Made by a program: the position numbers and the translations under genes. From Proteles cristata cristata (taxonomy: Eukaryota; Chordata; Mammalia; Carnivora; Hyaenidae), in NCBI GenBank assembly GCA_017311185.1, contig JAESUZ010002878.1, forward strand, positions 62,001-126,000: DNA of 64,000 nucleotides, read 5' to 3'. Shown piece after piece: positions 12,384 through 24,420 of this stretch. The notes under the pieces were generated by a model that did no database searches, was not told the origin of the DNA, and was given only the letters and a program-made list of their open reading frames with translations. Positions within the stretch are counted from its first letter, which is position 1. Every line of letters starts with the position of its first letter.

Positions 12384-12899
12384 CAAAATTTCTAAAATGT
12401 CACATCTAATATGTAGCATTATTATTCTAAGTTTTAGTTGTTTTCACAGTAGCCATCAATCCCTATATATAATCTCTTGTAGATGTGACTGTGCTTGTTT
12501 ATCACAATAGCTGTCCTATTGGTAATGAAAATGCATGTACTACAGGAATCATGGGACCTTCTGGAAGAAATATTTAGGTAGAAGTTCCTTAGGTAATTAG
12601 TTACACTGCGTACAAAGAAGTTGAGATATAACATTTAAGAGAATGTACTGCTATGCGTATTTCTTTATGAAAGAATTGATTATGTCTCATATATAGGCAA
12701 AACTGAAAATATCTTCAAAATATGGATTTAATTGCTTCTGATTCTACACATTATATCAATATAGGAAATGCATCTCTGTCCTATGCAAGACTGAAAGGAA
12801 AGGAAGAAGAAACTACTGTTTTCATATCATGTCATAAAACTGTGTCAGAAACACAACAGTCTGTTCAGCTCTTCCCTAATTTTTTGAAAGACTACTATG
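12384..12899. other. Unique sequence
   Basis: No recognised repeat. A 106-codon plus-strand frame begins at 12722 but runs into the ancient repeat that starts near 12900, and it has no recognisable domain. Confidence 0.45.
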
Positions 12900-13125
12900 A
12901 CGGTCATTGTAGGTGCAGGAAACAAGGATACAGAGCGTTATATAACAAAATTCCTCTTCTCAAAGGTCTTACTTGCATTCATTGTGATGCAGCACCAGAA
13001 AGCAGGACATCTACACACGCAATAAAAAAAGTAAGCCAATAATTGGGCAAGATATTTTCAGGTAGAGAGGAGTGCAATGGGAAAATAAATGCAATAAAGA
13101 GTAATGATGAAGACCATATAAATTT
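12900..13125 (+). repeat. Ancient mammalian interspersed repeat (family uncertain)
   Basis: The series GTGCAGGAAACAAGGATACA, AACAAAATTCCTC, GGTCTTACTTGCATTCATTG, AATAAAAAAAG and GAGTGCAATGGGAAAATAAA follows the order of a widespread ancient mammalian repeat. Its consensus reads roughly 'GGGATACAG..AACAAAATTCCTGCCCT..GAGCTTACATTC..AATAAA'. I cannot name the family with confidence. It explains the end of the open frame starting at 12722. Confidence 0.4.
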
Positions 13126-13213
13126 TTTCTTCAAGTAAACTTATCAGAAGAGATTAATTTTATCTGATATCTAAGTGACAACTAGACACTAAGCATTTTA
13201 AAATCTAGACTCC

Positions 13214-13470
13214 AGGGGTACCTGAATCGCTCAGTTGGTTAAGATACTGGCTTTTAGTTTCAGCTCAGGTCATGATCTCTTGGTTTCATGAGTCAAGCCC
13301 CACATCAGGCTATGTACTGACAGTGTGGAGCCTTCTTGGGATTCATTCATCCATGCATTCATTCATTCATTCATTCTCTCTCTCTCCCCCTCCCTCCTTC
13401 CCTACCCTCCCCAACTTGTGCTGTCTCTGTCTCTCTCAAAATAAATAAATACACTTAAAAATACTTTTTA
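13214..13470 (+). mobile_element. CAN-type SINE with internal (ATTC)n expansion
   Basis: The head GGGGTACCTGAATCGCTCAG and GCTCAGGTCATGATCTC lead into a body where CTTGGGATTC has grown into an ATTC repeat (13343-13376). A CT-rich stretch and A-rich tail follow. The flanks AAAATCTAGACTCC (13200-13213) and AAAATCTGGAGTCC (13471-13484) form a diverged 14-bp TSD. This is an older CAN-SINE type. Confidence 0.9.
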
Positions 13471-13484
13471 AAAATCTGGAGTCC

Positions 13485-14045
13485 AATCATTTCAGGCAAA
13501 AGAGATATCCTTTGCAAGACCATGTAACATTGTCAGCTATTTTTTCCCAGTACTCATTTTCTCCTAACTGATAATAAATTAAACCCCTTTCTCTTAGGCT
13601 TTAGCAGGATACATACCCACACAGTTACAAATACATTTTCCAGAGTGTTAGGGGTGGTCCATTGAAATGAGCAACCAATGGGCTATGAATACAAATATGT
13701 TCAACTTGTAAGTCTTGTCCCTTAAAGGAGCTAGTTTCTGTTTTCTTCTTCCCAAGGGTAGGAATCCACATATGGTGCTAATGACTAGCTTAAGCAATGC
13801 AAACAACTTCAAATCCCTAGGAAGCTATCAGATCACTGACTTGGAAGGATCCTTTCTCTACAGCAATCTGTTATATGAGAGAGAAATTCATTTCTAGTTG
13901 GTGTGAATCACTGAATGTTTTGTCAAACTGGTTCTAGAAGTTTGGTCTGAACTACCTTCAACTGGTTCTATGGCAGGAATAATCTTGCTGTGTAGAAGAA
14001 AATATTTTAAATCCATTATGCATGAAATAGTGAGCCTGAAGAAAG
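13485..14045. other. Unique sequence
   Basis: Nothing recognised. The 60-codon frame at 13715-13897 has no motif. Confidence 0.45.
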
Positions 14046-14055
14046 GTGACAGAAA

Positions 14056-14277
14056 AATTTTTTTTATTTTATTTTTTTTAAATTTCTAGGAGAGAGAGAG
14101 AGACAGCGTGAGCAGGGGAGGGTCAGAGAGAGAGGGAGTCACAGACTGAAACAGGCTCCAGGCTCTGAGCTGGCAGTCAGCACAGAGCCCGACGCGGGGC
14201 TCGAACCCACGAACCGCGAGATCATGACCTAAGCAAAAGTCGGACGCTTAACCGACTAAGCCACCCAGGCGCCCCAT
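14056..14277 (-). mobile_element. Young CAN-type SINE, near consensus
   Basis: The antisense copy keeps most CpG sites (GACGCGGGGCTCGAACCC, GGACGCTTAACCGACTAAG, CAGGCGCCCC), which indicates recent insertion. Short flanks GTGACAGAAA occur at 14046-14055 and 14278-14287. It has the CTTAGGTCATGATCTC and CTGACTGCCAGCTCAGAG signature of the 7307 and 39972 copies. Confidence 0.95.
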
Positions 14278-14287
14278 GTGACAGAAA

Positions 14288-15456
14288 TATTTTACGAAAA
14301 TTAGGCAGTGGTCAACTTATGGATGGCCTTCTAAATCATTTATTTTTAATTACATTCAGTGGAAAATTTTCAGAAGAAGGTGACTCAATTTGGCATCTTT
14401 ATACAAAGTCAACTTTGATTGTTGTAAATGAAATCGATTCTAAGAAGTCAAGCAGAAACACAGTAATAGTGATTTAATCATCTAGTTGAGAGACTGAGAG
14501 GGATAGAATCATTGGAAAGTCCAGAAAGCATTTACTTATATATTTAACCTATGTCATCATAAGTAATCATATCCAACTATTCATTCAACATGAAATTAAA
14601 GACCTCCTGTGTATCATCAGCCTGTTAAAAATCGCATAAATGATGAGACACAATCCGTAACTTTATTGAACTCTGTAAATAACACATAACAGACACATAA
14701 TTTGAAATTTGATTCAGTTCTACAAAGATAGGATGTTTTGAGAGAGAAAATAGAATTCACTTCAATTTAATTATGCTTCTCTAAGGAAATATTTGCTCTA
14801 ATATGTAAAATGTAAGTAGTGATTACCCCACTAAGAGTTAGAGTGAAGGGTGGGCTTTGGAGAGCTTTGGGTGGAGGCACACGCAAGTAGCGTGAGGTGG
14901 AAACTGTGTGACAGAAAACATGTTACGTGATGGAAAAAATCGACATTCATTAGGGATAAAGTGTAAGTATGTAATCATATAAGGCAACAATACTTCTAAT
15001 GTGTATCACATATCTTCACAATTTAGATTAAACTTAATGTTTAGGTAAAATATTGCCTATAAAATATGCTTATAGGAAGTGCTTCTGGCTACCACACTTC
15101 AGAAATCATGAAGACAACATTTTGAATAGAAAACATTAGCAACTTTATCTTTGCTTTTTCCCTTCAGAATAAGAATTATAGCACAGCTCAAGTCAAATAG
15201 GAAAAATAGATTCACCCTGAAATGTCTCTCCTTTCTGATGTATTTCTAGATTTAAAAAAAATGTTTAGTGATACTCTAATAATCTCATGCTTAGTAAAAA
15301 ATCTTATTTTTTACCAGTTTAATTTTTTTAACAAAACCTATTTTTAAAATTGTTATATTAAACATTAGATAAATTAGAAAAGTGAAATGTGTATTTGGAG
15401 TCCAATTTAGAGATGGTGAACCAAACTTTATCAGAAATTTTTTTTTTTCCTGAAAA
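14288..15456. other. Unique AT-rich sequence
   Basis: No repeats or coding signals recognised. A more GC-rich patch at about 14820-14925 remains unexplained. Confidence 0.45.
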
Positions 15457-15682
15457 GGGGCACCTGGGTGCCTCAGTCAGTTAGGCACCCAACTCTTAAT
15501 CTCGGCTCAGGTCATGATCTTGTGGTTCCTGAGTTTGAGCCCTGCATTAGGCTCTGCACTGATGATGCAGAGCCTGTTTGGAATTCTCTCTCTCTTTTCT
15601 ACTCTTCTCCCACATGTACATGCACGTGGGCTCTCTCTCCCTCTCTCTCAAAATAAATATTAAGATATTTTTTAAAAAGCAT
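15457..15682 (+). mobile_element. CAN-type SINE
   Basis: GGGGCACCTGGGTGCCTCAG, GGCTCAGGTCATGATCTTG, a degraded B box (GAGTTTGAGCCC), body and AAAATAAATATT tail are present. The body contains a short palindrome-like ACATGTACATGCACGTG stretch. The TSD is unclear. Confidence 0.9.
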
Positions 15683-16985
15683 TTTAAATGAAAAAACCAC
15701 AACTTCTGAATGTGCATTATTACTAACATAATAAATAATAATATAAGAAACAACTCTGAAAATGTATAAACCAAAGTTATCTGTCTTAGCTTCCTTAAGT
15801 ACTAAATTCAGTTTTTTTAGTCCAAATCTATTACTGAAGCATGAAATTCACTATGTTATTTGCATAGATCTACTGCCCAGTGAAACAATGAAATGATCAA
15901 AACTTTATCAGCAGCAATACATACAAACTATTAAAAGGAATAAATTCAAAACAAGTTCTGTAAAGACCACTGAATAACAAAGCTGTCAGAGGCAGATATA
16001 TATTTTACATCTCTACATTACTATTTTGCAGTTTTTTCTTACAAAGGAGCACTCTGATTTTCTAAGACTAACAAACTCACACACAACATGTACATTTGCC
16101 CTGACATTTGTGGAAAACAATATTGATTAGAAATGTTAGGGAAATCGGGCCCAAGAAGGAAGCTTGTGGATCACTCTCCAATGGTACTCAACGCAGGCGC
16201 AGTCCAGGCATGACCTGAGATATAAATGACCAACTCACTGAGCAAATAAAACCAAGAAAGTCTTCACTGCAGATTGACAAACGCACAGCTATCTAATACA
16301 CCAGACTTTCAGTACAGCTATGTGTGCTCAGTATCTTAATATAATGGTGAAACACAGTAAGAATTTTTTTGGTCAATTGCCAATAAATACAACTGTGCAT
16401 TATTAAAACTAAGAGATGCTGTGAACTGGACTTTGCACTTTAGTTTTTGAGTAGAAATATGTTTTAATGGCAGTAGCTTACACCAAATTAATACTGGCAC
16501 ATCAAAATGTAAATCAAATACTAGTTTCTTTAGTAAATCCATCTGGTATAAAAAAAAGTCACACAAACTAAATATATTTAGTCACGTGTATTAAACTTGT
16601 GAATATATAAAGGCTCGTGTATTTAAAATCAAATTTGGTCAATCAGGGAATAACTGATTGTAAACAAATGTTAATACACACCAAGGTAAAATATTTTTCA
16701 GTGGCGACATTTCAGTTGCCAACTTTGAAATGTATAATAAACTCTCAGTTTCTACAGGATAAAAAAACCAGTTTGGTTCTAGCTCTTTAATGAAGTCAAT
16801 TGGATTCTCGAAATTGCTCATCTGTTTCTTTGGTATTTTTGAGATTTTAATCCTTTCACGCAAGGAAGGAATGCAAGATGGCAGATAAGATCCAAGGACA
16901 CAAAGAAAAGTTGGACGTTTGAGAGCAAAACATTTCTAGGGAGTGTTATGACATGTTCCATAATTTAACAATTGTTCATAAAATA
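15683..16985. other. Unique sequence
   Basis: No recognised repeats. The minus-strand frames at 16336-16566 and 16639-16863 lack domains, splice sites or any conserved feature I can see. Confidence 0.45.
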
Positions 16986-16987
16986 CA

Positions 16988-18066
16988 TTATGATGCTAAT
17001 ATTGCACTTTGTTGAAAGTTATTGTCAATCCTAACGCTTATTGTTTCCTGTGTTGTTAATTTAGCCATTCCAGCAGGTGTGCAGTGATGCCTCATTTTAG
17101 TTTTGATTTGCATTTCCCTGAAGGTAAATGATGACGAGCATCTTTCTGTGTGCCTGTTAGTCATCTGGACGTCTTCTTTGGAAAAATGCCAGTTCATGTC
17201 TTCTGACTTTTTTTTTTTTTTACTCAGTTATTTGTTTTTGAGTTGTTGAGTTTTGTAAATTTTACTCGGTTATTTGTTTTTGAGTTGCTGAGTTTTGTAA
17301 ATTCTTTATATATTTTGTATTCTAAACCTTTATCAGATCTCAATTCCAAGTATCTTCTCCCATTCAGAAGGCTGCCTTTTAGTTTTCTTGAGAAGCTGTT
17401 AATTTTGATGAAGTCCCAACAGTTAATTTTTGCTTTTGTTTCCCTTGCCTCAGGGGACATAGCTAGAAAAATGTTGTTATGGCTGATGTCAAAGAAGTTA
17501 CTGCCTGTTTTTTCCTAGGAGTTTTAGGGTTTCAGGTCTGGCATTTAGGTCTTTAATCCCTTTTAATTTAGATAACGGAATTATGGAAGATATCAAAACA
17601 GCCCAAGTGTCCACCGGTGGACAAATGGATAAAGAAGGGGTGGTATATATACAATGGAATATTGCACAGTCATAAAAAATGAAATCTTGCCATTTGTAGC
17701 AAAATAGATGGAGTTAGAGAATATAAGCTAAACAAAATCAGTCAGAAAAAGAGAAATGTCATATGATTTTACTCATGTGTGGAGTTTAAGAAAAAAAAAC
17801 ACATGAGCAAAGTAAAAAAGAAAGGAGAAAAGGAGAGAGAGGAGAAACGGACTCTTAAGTATAGCAAAAAAATTGGACTCTTAATTATAGCAAAATAAAT
17901 TGATGGTTACCAGAGGGAAGGGTAATGGAGGGACGGAGGAAATAGGAGATGGGATTAAGGAGTTCACCTGTCATGACAAGCACAGTGTGATGTAGAGAAG
18001 TGTTAAATCACTACACTGTACACTTAAACCCATGCTAACTAACTGGAATTTAAGTAAAACTTTTCA
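16988..18066 (+). mobile_element. 5'-inverted (twin-primed) L1 insertion
   Basis: The left half (16988-17575) is L1 ORF2 in antisense, with readable peptide FREMQIKTKMRHHCTPAGMA. The right half (about 17580-18066) is the ORF2 end plus 3' UTR in sense, opening with the 'QPKCPSTDEW' equivalent. It ends GTACACTTAAACC..AACTGGAATTTAAGTAAAA plus an A-rich tail. The two halves meet at nearby L1 coordinates in opposite orientation, as twin-primed reverse transcription produces. The copy is old and all frames are broken. Confidence 0.8.
17221..17303. repeat. 42-bp tandem duplication within the L1
   Basis: Two adjacent copies of a unit beginning TACTCAGTTATTTGTTTTTG lie at 17221-17262 and 17263-17303. 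They differ at a few positions (CAGTT/CGGTT, GTTG/GCTG, one T fewer in the second). The duplication is local to this L1 copy, as such a repeat is not part of the L1 consensus. Confidence 0.85.
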
Positions 18067-18069
18067 AAA

Positions 18070-18520
18070 AGCAAATTATAAAATAACGGGGCTTGTCGCC
18101 AATCACCTTATGAATATAATGTTTTGTATTTTTCATTAAGTAGATCAATCAATAAGACAGTCATGGATTTGAACCCAATTTTTTTACATTTTTGTCAAAA
18201 TCCTCTTTAAATTTGACAGATTTGTGCTATAACATTTTAGGTTAATATATTTCAAAACTAAAGCATAACTTTTTACTTTTGGATAAAGTTTATATATTAA
18301 TATGTTGAATATGAATTAGTTTATAATCTCTTCTACATCTTGTCAACATGCACCTCTGGATGGCTTCTGTGACGTGTATCTTTCAAACAGCCTGTGTGAG
18401 TGGTTAAATATGTACTATCTCCTGCAAGTAGTGAGGTTGTAATCCACTCTAGATTTGACAAATTAATAAGTAAGTACCAAGCACTTTTGTACTATAAAAA
18501 CTTAACTGATACACCTGTTT
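18070..18520. other. Unique AT-rich sequence
   Basis: No recognised element. Confidence 0.4.
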
Positions 18521-18534
18521 AAAGCAGACCTAAA

Positions 18535-18754
18535 GGGGCACCTGGATGACTCAGTCAGTTAAGCATCCGACTTCGGCTCAGGTCATGATCTCACGGTTGG
18601 TAGATTGGAGCCCTGAGTCAGGCTCTGTGTTGACAGTTAGCTCAGAGCCTGGAGCCAGTTTCAGATTCTGTGACCCTCCCCTGCTCATGCTGTCTCTCTC
18701 AATCTCTCTCTCTCTCTCTCAAAAATAAATAAAAAATATTAAAAAATTAAAAAT
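18535..18754 (+). mobile_element. CAN-type SINE, full length
   Basis: GGGGCACCTGGATGACTCAG, CGACTTCGGCTCAGGTCATG, CT-rich body and A-rich tail. The flanks AAAGCAGACCTAAA (18521-18534) and AAAGTGGACCTAAA (18755-18768) make a 14-bp TSD with two mismatches. The body reads TTGACAGTTAGCTCAGAG and lacks TTCTGTGTCTCCC, so it is intermediate between the two SINE sequence types in this window. Confidence 0.95.
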
Positions 18755-19052
18755 AAAGTGGACCTAAAGATATTCTATACAGGAATTGCCATTTCATTCA
18801 TACATTTCTTCCCAGCTATAATGTGTGAGGACACAGTATTACTAGAGCAATAGTGATTCTTTAAACTCACCTCCAATCTGTTTCATTTTGCCATGCTTCT
18901 TTTTATTTATTGGATACACATTCATTCCTGCCATAATGAAAATTGTTACGATCTATGTTTTGTTTTAATTTTTCTGAAATTTAACTTTCTTGTTAGATTT
19001 TTCACAAGTATTGGTTTATAACAGATTGAAGGGGGAGTGGTCCTTTAGACAT

Positions 19053-19252
19053 TTTTTTTTAAGTGTTTATTTTATTTTTGAGAGAGAAAGAGCACACACA
19101 CAAGTAGAGGAGGAGCAGAGAGACAGACAGAGGATCCGAAGCAGGCTCCACACTGCCAGCAGAGAGCCCAAGCAGGGCTTGAATTCACGAACTATGAGAC
19201 TGTGACTGGAGCTGAAGTCAGATGCTTAACTGACTAAGCCACCCAGGCGCCC
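19053..19252 (-). mobile_element. CAN-type SINE
   Basis: Antisense copy with T-rich tail, shortened body (GAAGCAGGCTCCACACTG) and head ending GCCACCCAGGCGCCC. Flanking TTAGACAT occurs at 19045-19052 and 19253-19260. It faces the plus-strand SINE at 18535-18754 across about 300 bp. Confidence 0.93.
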
Positions 19253-19260
19253 TTAGACAT

Positions 19261-20246
19261 GGTTTTAGAAGCAATGACACAGTTCATATTCCTACATATT
19301 ATATTATTCCTTAAGTTTATCACTTTAAACATCCTTTTGTTTTAAGATTCTTGTTTGTGTTTTTCTTTCCCAGATGGTAAGTTCTTCAATTGCAAAAAAA
19401 TTACCTATAACTATTTCTAGAACATAATAGATGTCTCACATTATAAAAATCAATGAGTAAATACTTATATAAAAAATAGTAAGTATTATAAACACATAGT
19501 CATTCATATAGTATAAACTTTTCAAGGCTACAATATCCCTAAATTCAAAGTAAATAATACGAAACATACTTTAATACATGATGGTATTAGACACAATTGT
19601 CAGCGGCATCATTGGAACACAGCAATTCATATGCATATGCAAAATAACTCTCAAAATACCAACATTGTTTATCTTGCTATCTTCTGGCTTCTGTGACTTT
19701 GGGTGACTATTAGTTTCTCCTTAGAGCTCTGCTATATTTCCCTTTATTATATAGTGTATAGCTGATATCTCAGCAATAATGATTTTGTGTTCGAATTCAG
19801 CTTCATTCTAATATGGCCGCTGTGTCTTTACTTAAATGGAATCATTTTGTGTTTTATGTGGCACACATTTTGTTTAAATATTATTAGAGATAGTATGGAG
19901 ACACAAATATAGGTTCAAAAACAGTTTGTGCTGATAATCCAGTTAGATAAAAGAGAACAAAACTTGTCCTTTCTGATATGTTTATCAACAAATACTTAAT
20001 ATTACCTATTATTCATGAAGGATGTCACAGATATTACATATATATCAGATAAGTAAAGCAGACATAAATCCATGACCATATAGGGTTTATTTCCTAGGTT
20101 GAAAAACGAGCCACACACAATAACTCTTTCCAGAATAATCAGAAAGAAGATAGTATTGTCAAGGTGACTTATAACATTTTTAGGTAATCCTCTTTCTGTA
20201 TAAGTTCCTTTTTATTATTTTAATTATTAAATTTTTTGGTCCCTTT
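19261..20246. other. Unique AT-rich sequence
   Basis: No recognised element or coding signal. Confidence 0.4.
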
Positions 20247-20261
20247 AAAATACAAAGATAG

Positions 20262-20464
20262 CTGGGGAAGCTGGGTGGCTTAGTTGGTTAGGCCTCTGAA
20301 TCTTGATTTCAGGTCAGGTAATGAGGTCAAGGTTTGTGGGACTGAGTTCCCCATTGGGCTCTACACTAACAGTGCAGGGCCTGCTTGGGATTCTCTCTTT
20401 CCTTCCTCTGCTTGTAGGTGCTCTCTACCAAAATAAATAATTTTTAAAATAATGATAATAAAAT
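20262..20464 (+). mobile_element. Old, diverged CAN-type SINE
   Basis: GAAGCTGGGTGGCTTAGTTG, CTGAATCTTGATTTCAGGTC, GGGCCTGCTTGGGATTCTC and an AAAATAAATAA tail mark the older CAN-SINE type. The approximate TSD is AAAATACAAAGAT (20247-20259) versus AAAATGCAAAGAT (20465-20477). Confidence 0.85.
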
Positions 20465-20479
20465 AAAATGCAAAGATGG

Positions 20480-22890
20480 CAAGCTATCATTTGAAGTATA
20501 ACTTTTTTTTCCTAATTGCAATGGCTCCTTTAACTTGTAGTCAAATTCTCTACAGCAGATTTCTCAGAATAGAAAATACCACATTGAGGTTACTTAGTGT
20601 CCCATCTATTACACTTATGCAGACTTAAAAGAGGGAAAGAAAATCACAGTGTCCTCAGAAGACAGCAGTCCACCTTTCAGCTATTTGAGAAATAGAATTA
20701 TTATAAACTTAATAAAGTATTCTGCAGTGTAATATATTCCAACTAGTTTAAATTATTCATTTTATATTCTAGTACTTTTCCCCCAAATATGCAACTTTAT
20801 TGTTTTAAACTAGTTGATTTATAATAATGTCATCAACATAGTGCAAATTAATGATTCCAGCGAAACACATTTGTGATACCTTAGGTATGTGACAGGCAAT
20901 TAAAAAAAGTTGTATTGATTTGTCTAAAATGTTAAATGACATAATAGCCATACAGTAAAGTACTGAATAATTTAAGTAAATCAATGTTTTCTGAATTTTG
21001 TAGGAGTACAAACTGTCTTGGGTGCTAAAGTAAATCAATATAATAAAATAAAAATGAAGCAGTTTATAATGACGAATGTATGGGTTGATAATAACCAGAG
21101 GTAGAATCTCATTTAGTGATTGTAACAAACAACTTCCAGGCATCTTTTGTGCGCTATTCCCATCAGAAAACATGGTATTATATAGTCAATTGATTTTAGC
21201 ACTCAAATAGCTTTTCATTTGCAAGACACCTAGCCTCAGTATAAACTAAACCTTTTCCAGAATGTCATTAGTTATGGCTTGATTTGGAATGATAATACAT
21301 ATTTACTACCATTACAGCTATTTTCTGTATTTTATGTGGTCTGTAAATAATGTTACATTTTATGAGGAAAGGCGAAATGTTCATTTGTTATTCTCCTATA
21401 TACTTGCAAGATTTAAGATTTAGCATTTTTATACTTTTACTGATCTCTTTTTACTCTCATTTCAATGGTAAATCCAATGAAAAATATTTATTTTTCATTT
21501 CATGTAGCTAGGTCTGTATGCATTTTTTAGTTTTCCATTTCGCTTAGAAAATAGAAGTATGGTATTATATGTATATGTAGGGAGATATTTTTCCTGCAAA
21601 ATGTCTTTTGTGATTTACTGCAATTTTAAGCCTAATGAAATCTTTGGACCCTTTCCACAGGAAATAAAAGAAAATATGAATGTAGACATAAACACAATGC
21701 TATATATAGTTTAAGAGAATTCAGATTTATCCTGAATTTTTTTCACATTCAAACACAACGGGTAACAATTAAAACATTGAAAACAGCCAAGACTGCAGTG
21801 TTGAAAACTTTAAGTACTTCAGTGTGGTAGCCAGACTTAAAATGATGACTGTAGACAGGATAATTGCTGAAAATACATTACCACAATACTTGTTATCATT
21901 TCTATAAAAATTCAAAAAAGAAGATCTTGTAGAAAAGGCCAAAGATGTGCGAACATCACCAAGTAAAGACAGGTTGAGCAAAAAGGAATCATTCCTGAAA
22001 TGGGAGATCCAAAATGGACAAAGGACTAACACTGAGATTATAGAAAAGGGAAAAACAACAACAAAAACTCACTAATCTATCTTTGAGATTTAGTAGTAAA
22101 TCATGGTGGATTAGTCATAAACTCTGTTATCAAACTGAAACTGGACGGATTGTGTTAACTGACTTTGGTAAAATTATACAAACTGGGGATACTATTAGGA
22201 TTTATTTAATAGGTCTGATGGTTAACTACATACAAAGGGTTCAGCTACATTCCTGGCATGTATTTGGTAGGGAGATTGGTACTGAATTCAGAAAGTGCTC
22301 TAATTTTTGTGGCAATCTGTTTGCTGTGGAAGGGGCTCTGAACTAACAGGTAGGACATCTTGGGTGTAGGAAAAAGCCCTGGGATGTTGGTTTGGAAGGG
22401 CAGCCAGGCTAATCAAACTTCTGACCCCTCACTTACTCATACTAAACAGTAAGCACCAGAAATATGTGCCTAAGGGAAGGAGCAGAGTTTAAGGGCTCTT
22501 TGGCCAGAAAGCAACAAAGAACCCTGTTTTGAGAAGACACATATTAATAAAAAGTTCCAGTGCTCAGAAGCCCAAGCATAGACATACCCTCCGGAGGTGT
22601 ATGTAGCCACATATGCATCATCATACCTGGGGGCAGGGTGTACTAAGCCCAATGGGAAATCTTAGATTCAAAATAGGAGTATAAATTGAAGAATCAGCAA
22701 AACTTTCAGACAAGATAATCCCATAAATTAAAGAGATTGAATTCAGTAAACAGGAAATAATTTTGTAAATAACAAAATAAATGTTAATGTATAAAGCAAC
22801 AGATAAAAGTATTCAAATCGATATTAAACAAGTAACTTCAGAGTTATAGGAGACAGCACTGAGTCCATAAGATAACATACTAGAGGTTTT
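20480..22890. other. Unique sequence without recognised features
   Basis: This contains the window's 122-codon minus-strand frame at 20805-21173 and frames at 21769-22032 (minus) and 22083-22346 (plus). None has recognisable domains or splice context. The stretch 22080-22670 is less AT-rich than its surroundings and could hold an unrecognised old repeat. Confidence 0.4.
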
Positions 22891-22895
22891 TTTAA

Positions 22896-23122
22896 ATTTT
22901 TTTTTTAATTTTTTAAATGTCTACTTTTGAAAGAGGGAGAAACAGGGTAAGAAAGAACAAGTCTTGGGGGAGGAGGGGACAAAGAGAGAGTGAGACAGAG
23001 GATCCAAAGTGGACTCCTTATTGACATTAGCGAGCCCAATGCAAGACTTGAACTCATGAATCAAGAGATCATAACCTGAGCTGAAGTCAGATGCTCAAAT
23101 GACTGAGCCACACAGGTGACCC
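22896..23122 (-). mobile_element. Diverged CAN-type SINE
   Basis: Reversed T-rich tail, GAGACAGAGGATCCAAAGTGG, B-box remnant (AAGACTTGAACTCATGAA) and head ending GAGCCACACAGGTGACCC. It is much diverged, and its left edge is approximate because the T-rich tail merges with flanking Ts. Confidence 0.85.
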
Positions 23123-23499
23123 ACAGAGACTTCTTAAATGAAAATTTTTATTTTGAGAAAAAATACAAATGCTCAATATTAAGCTGCATAGCAAAAGGAG
23201 AGGAAAATGAGAAGAGACATTTAATGAGCAGGCAAATGAGATGGGTCCATTTTCCCAGCAAAAAGGGCAATATAAGTAGACATAAAATTATGAATTGTTA
23301 ATAGTATAGAAGTAAAATGATAACTTTTAGAAGTTATGAAGCAAAAGGCAGGGTGAGAACAGTGAAAGAGGAGAGTTATTCATATTTTTAAAACATACAG
23401 AGAAAAGTTAAAAATGCTAACTAAATAATACCAAGTAGTGTGACTATGACATTTTAGATAAAATATGTAAACAAAAGCATAAAATATTAGTGTAACTTA

Positions 23500-24420
23500 A
23501 ATCCCCAACAGTGACTTCATCCATGAGCTCCAGACTCATACAACCAACTTCTCATTTAACACCTCTGTTTGCATGTCTGACAGACATTTCAAACACAGTA
23601 TGTTGAAAATGCAATTCTTAACTCTGCCCCCACGTGGACAAAAAATACCCATCAGCCCTCTACATCTCAGTAAATGAAAACGCAATGGCCAGTGGCTGAA
23701 ACAAGGATCTTAAATTATCTCTGACTCTTCTCTGTCCTTCAAACGTATATCCATTCCAAAAACAAATCTATTTGGCTCTTCTTTCAAAACATATGCAATA
23801 TCCTGTCCATTCTCAATACCTCCATCATCTGCCCCTTTTCTCAGCTACCATCTTTGTTTACCTGGATATTTATCTAACCAATCTCTACAGAAATCCTAAA
23901 TGAGCCATTCTAAATCTAAGTCCAATAGAATTGGCTCTGCCCAAAACCTTCTAAAGGCTCATTTCACTCTAATCAAATTCAAGTCTTTTAAAGCTTGCTT
24001 GTTTTGGTTTCTACATAATTTGACCTTCAGCTACATTTCTAACCTAATCTCAATTCTGGTCATCCTATCTCGCCTTTTTGGTTTTTTCTGAACATGTCAC
24101 GGGCTGTTCACTTTTTTCACAGCCTCTGCACCTGCTTTTTCCTCTGCCCATAATTTACTTTGCTCACTGCTTGGCTTCCCAGGGAAGACAGAGTAAGCCA
24201 TGGACATCAACTGACTTTCCCTCCCTTCCAACCATCTTAGCTGTACCAGTATCATGGGTCTCAAATAAGATGAAATTAATTTCATCATGCCCTTTCATGC
24301 CCTTTCATTTTGTGGAAGTAGGTCATCACAGGAAGCCTAAGCTCTCATTTTGCTAGGTTATCTTATACATTCTGATCCACAAGATAATCAAATCTTCCCC
24401 ATTCTCATCACTTTAAGCCT
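23500..24420 (+). mobile_element. Ancient L2-clade LINE relic
   Basis: The succession of motifs matches the 3' part of mammalian L2-type LINEs: GAGCTCCAGACTCATACAAC, CATGTCTGACAGACATTTCA, ATCTCTGACTCTTCTCTGTC, TTTGGCTCTTCTTTCAAAAC and CAGCCTCTGCACCTGCTTTT. A translated piece (LFSQPLHLLFPLP) resembles the element's conserved 'CLRAFALAVPSAW' segment. There are many stops and indels. Assignment rests on remembered consensus, and the edges are soft. Confidence 0.5.

Noticed and set aside
12722..13042. 106-codon ORF that looked like a possible gene
   Set aside because: Its second half lies in an ancient interspersed repeat, it has no domain, and no splice or promoter context supports it.
20805..21173. 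122-codon minus-strand ORF
   Set aside because: AT-rich, hydrophobic, no recognisable family or regulatory context. Probably chance.
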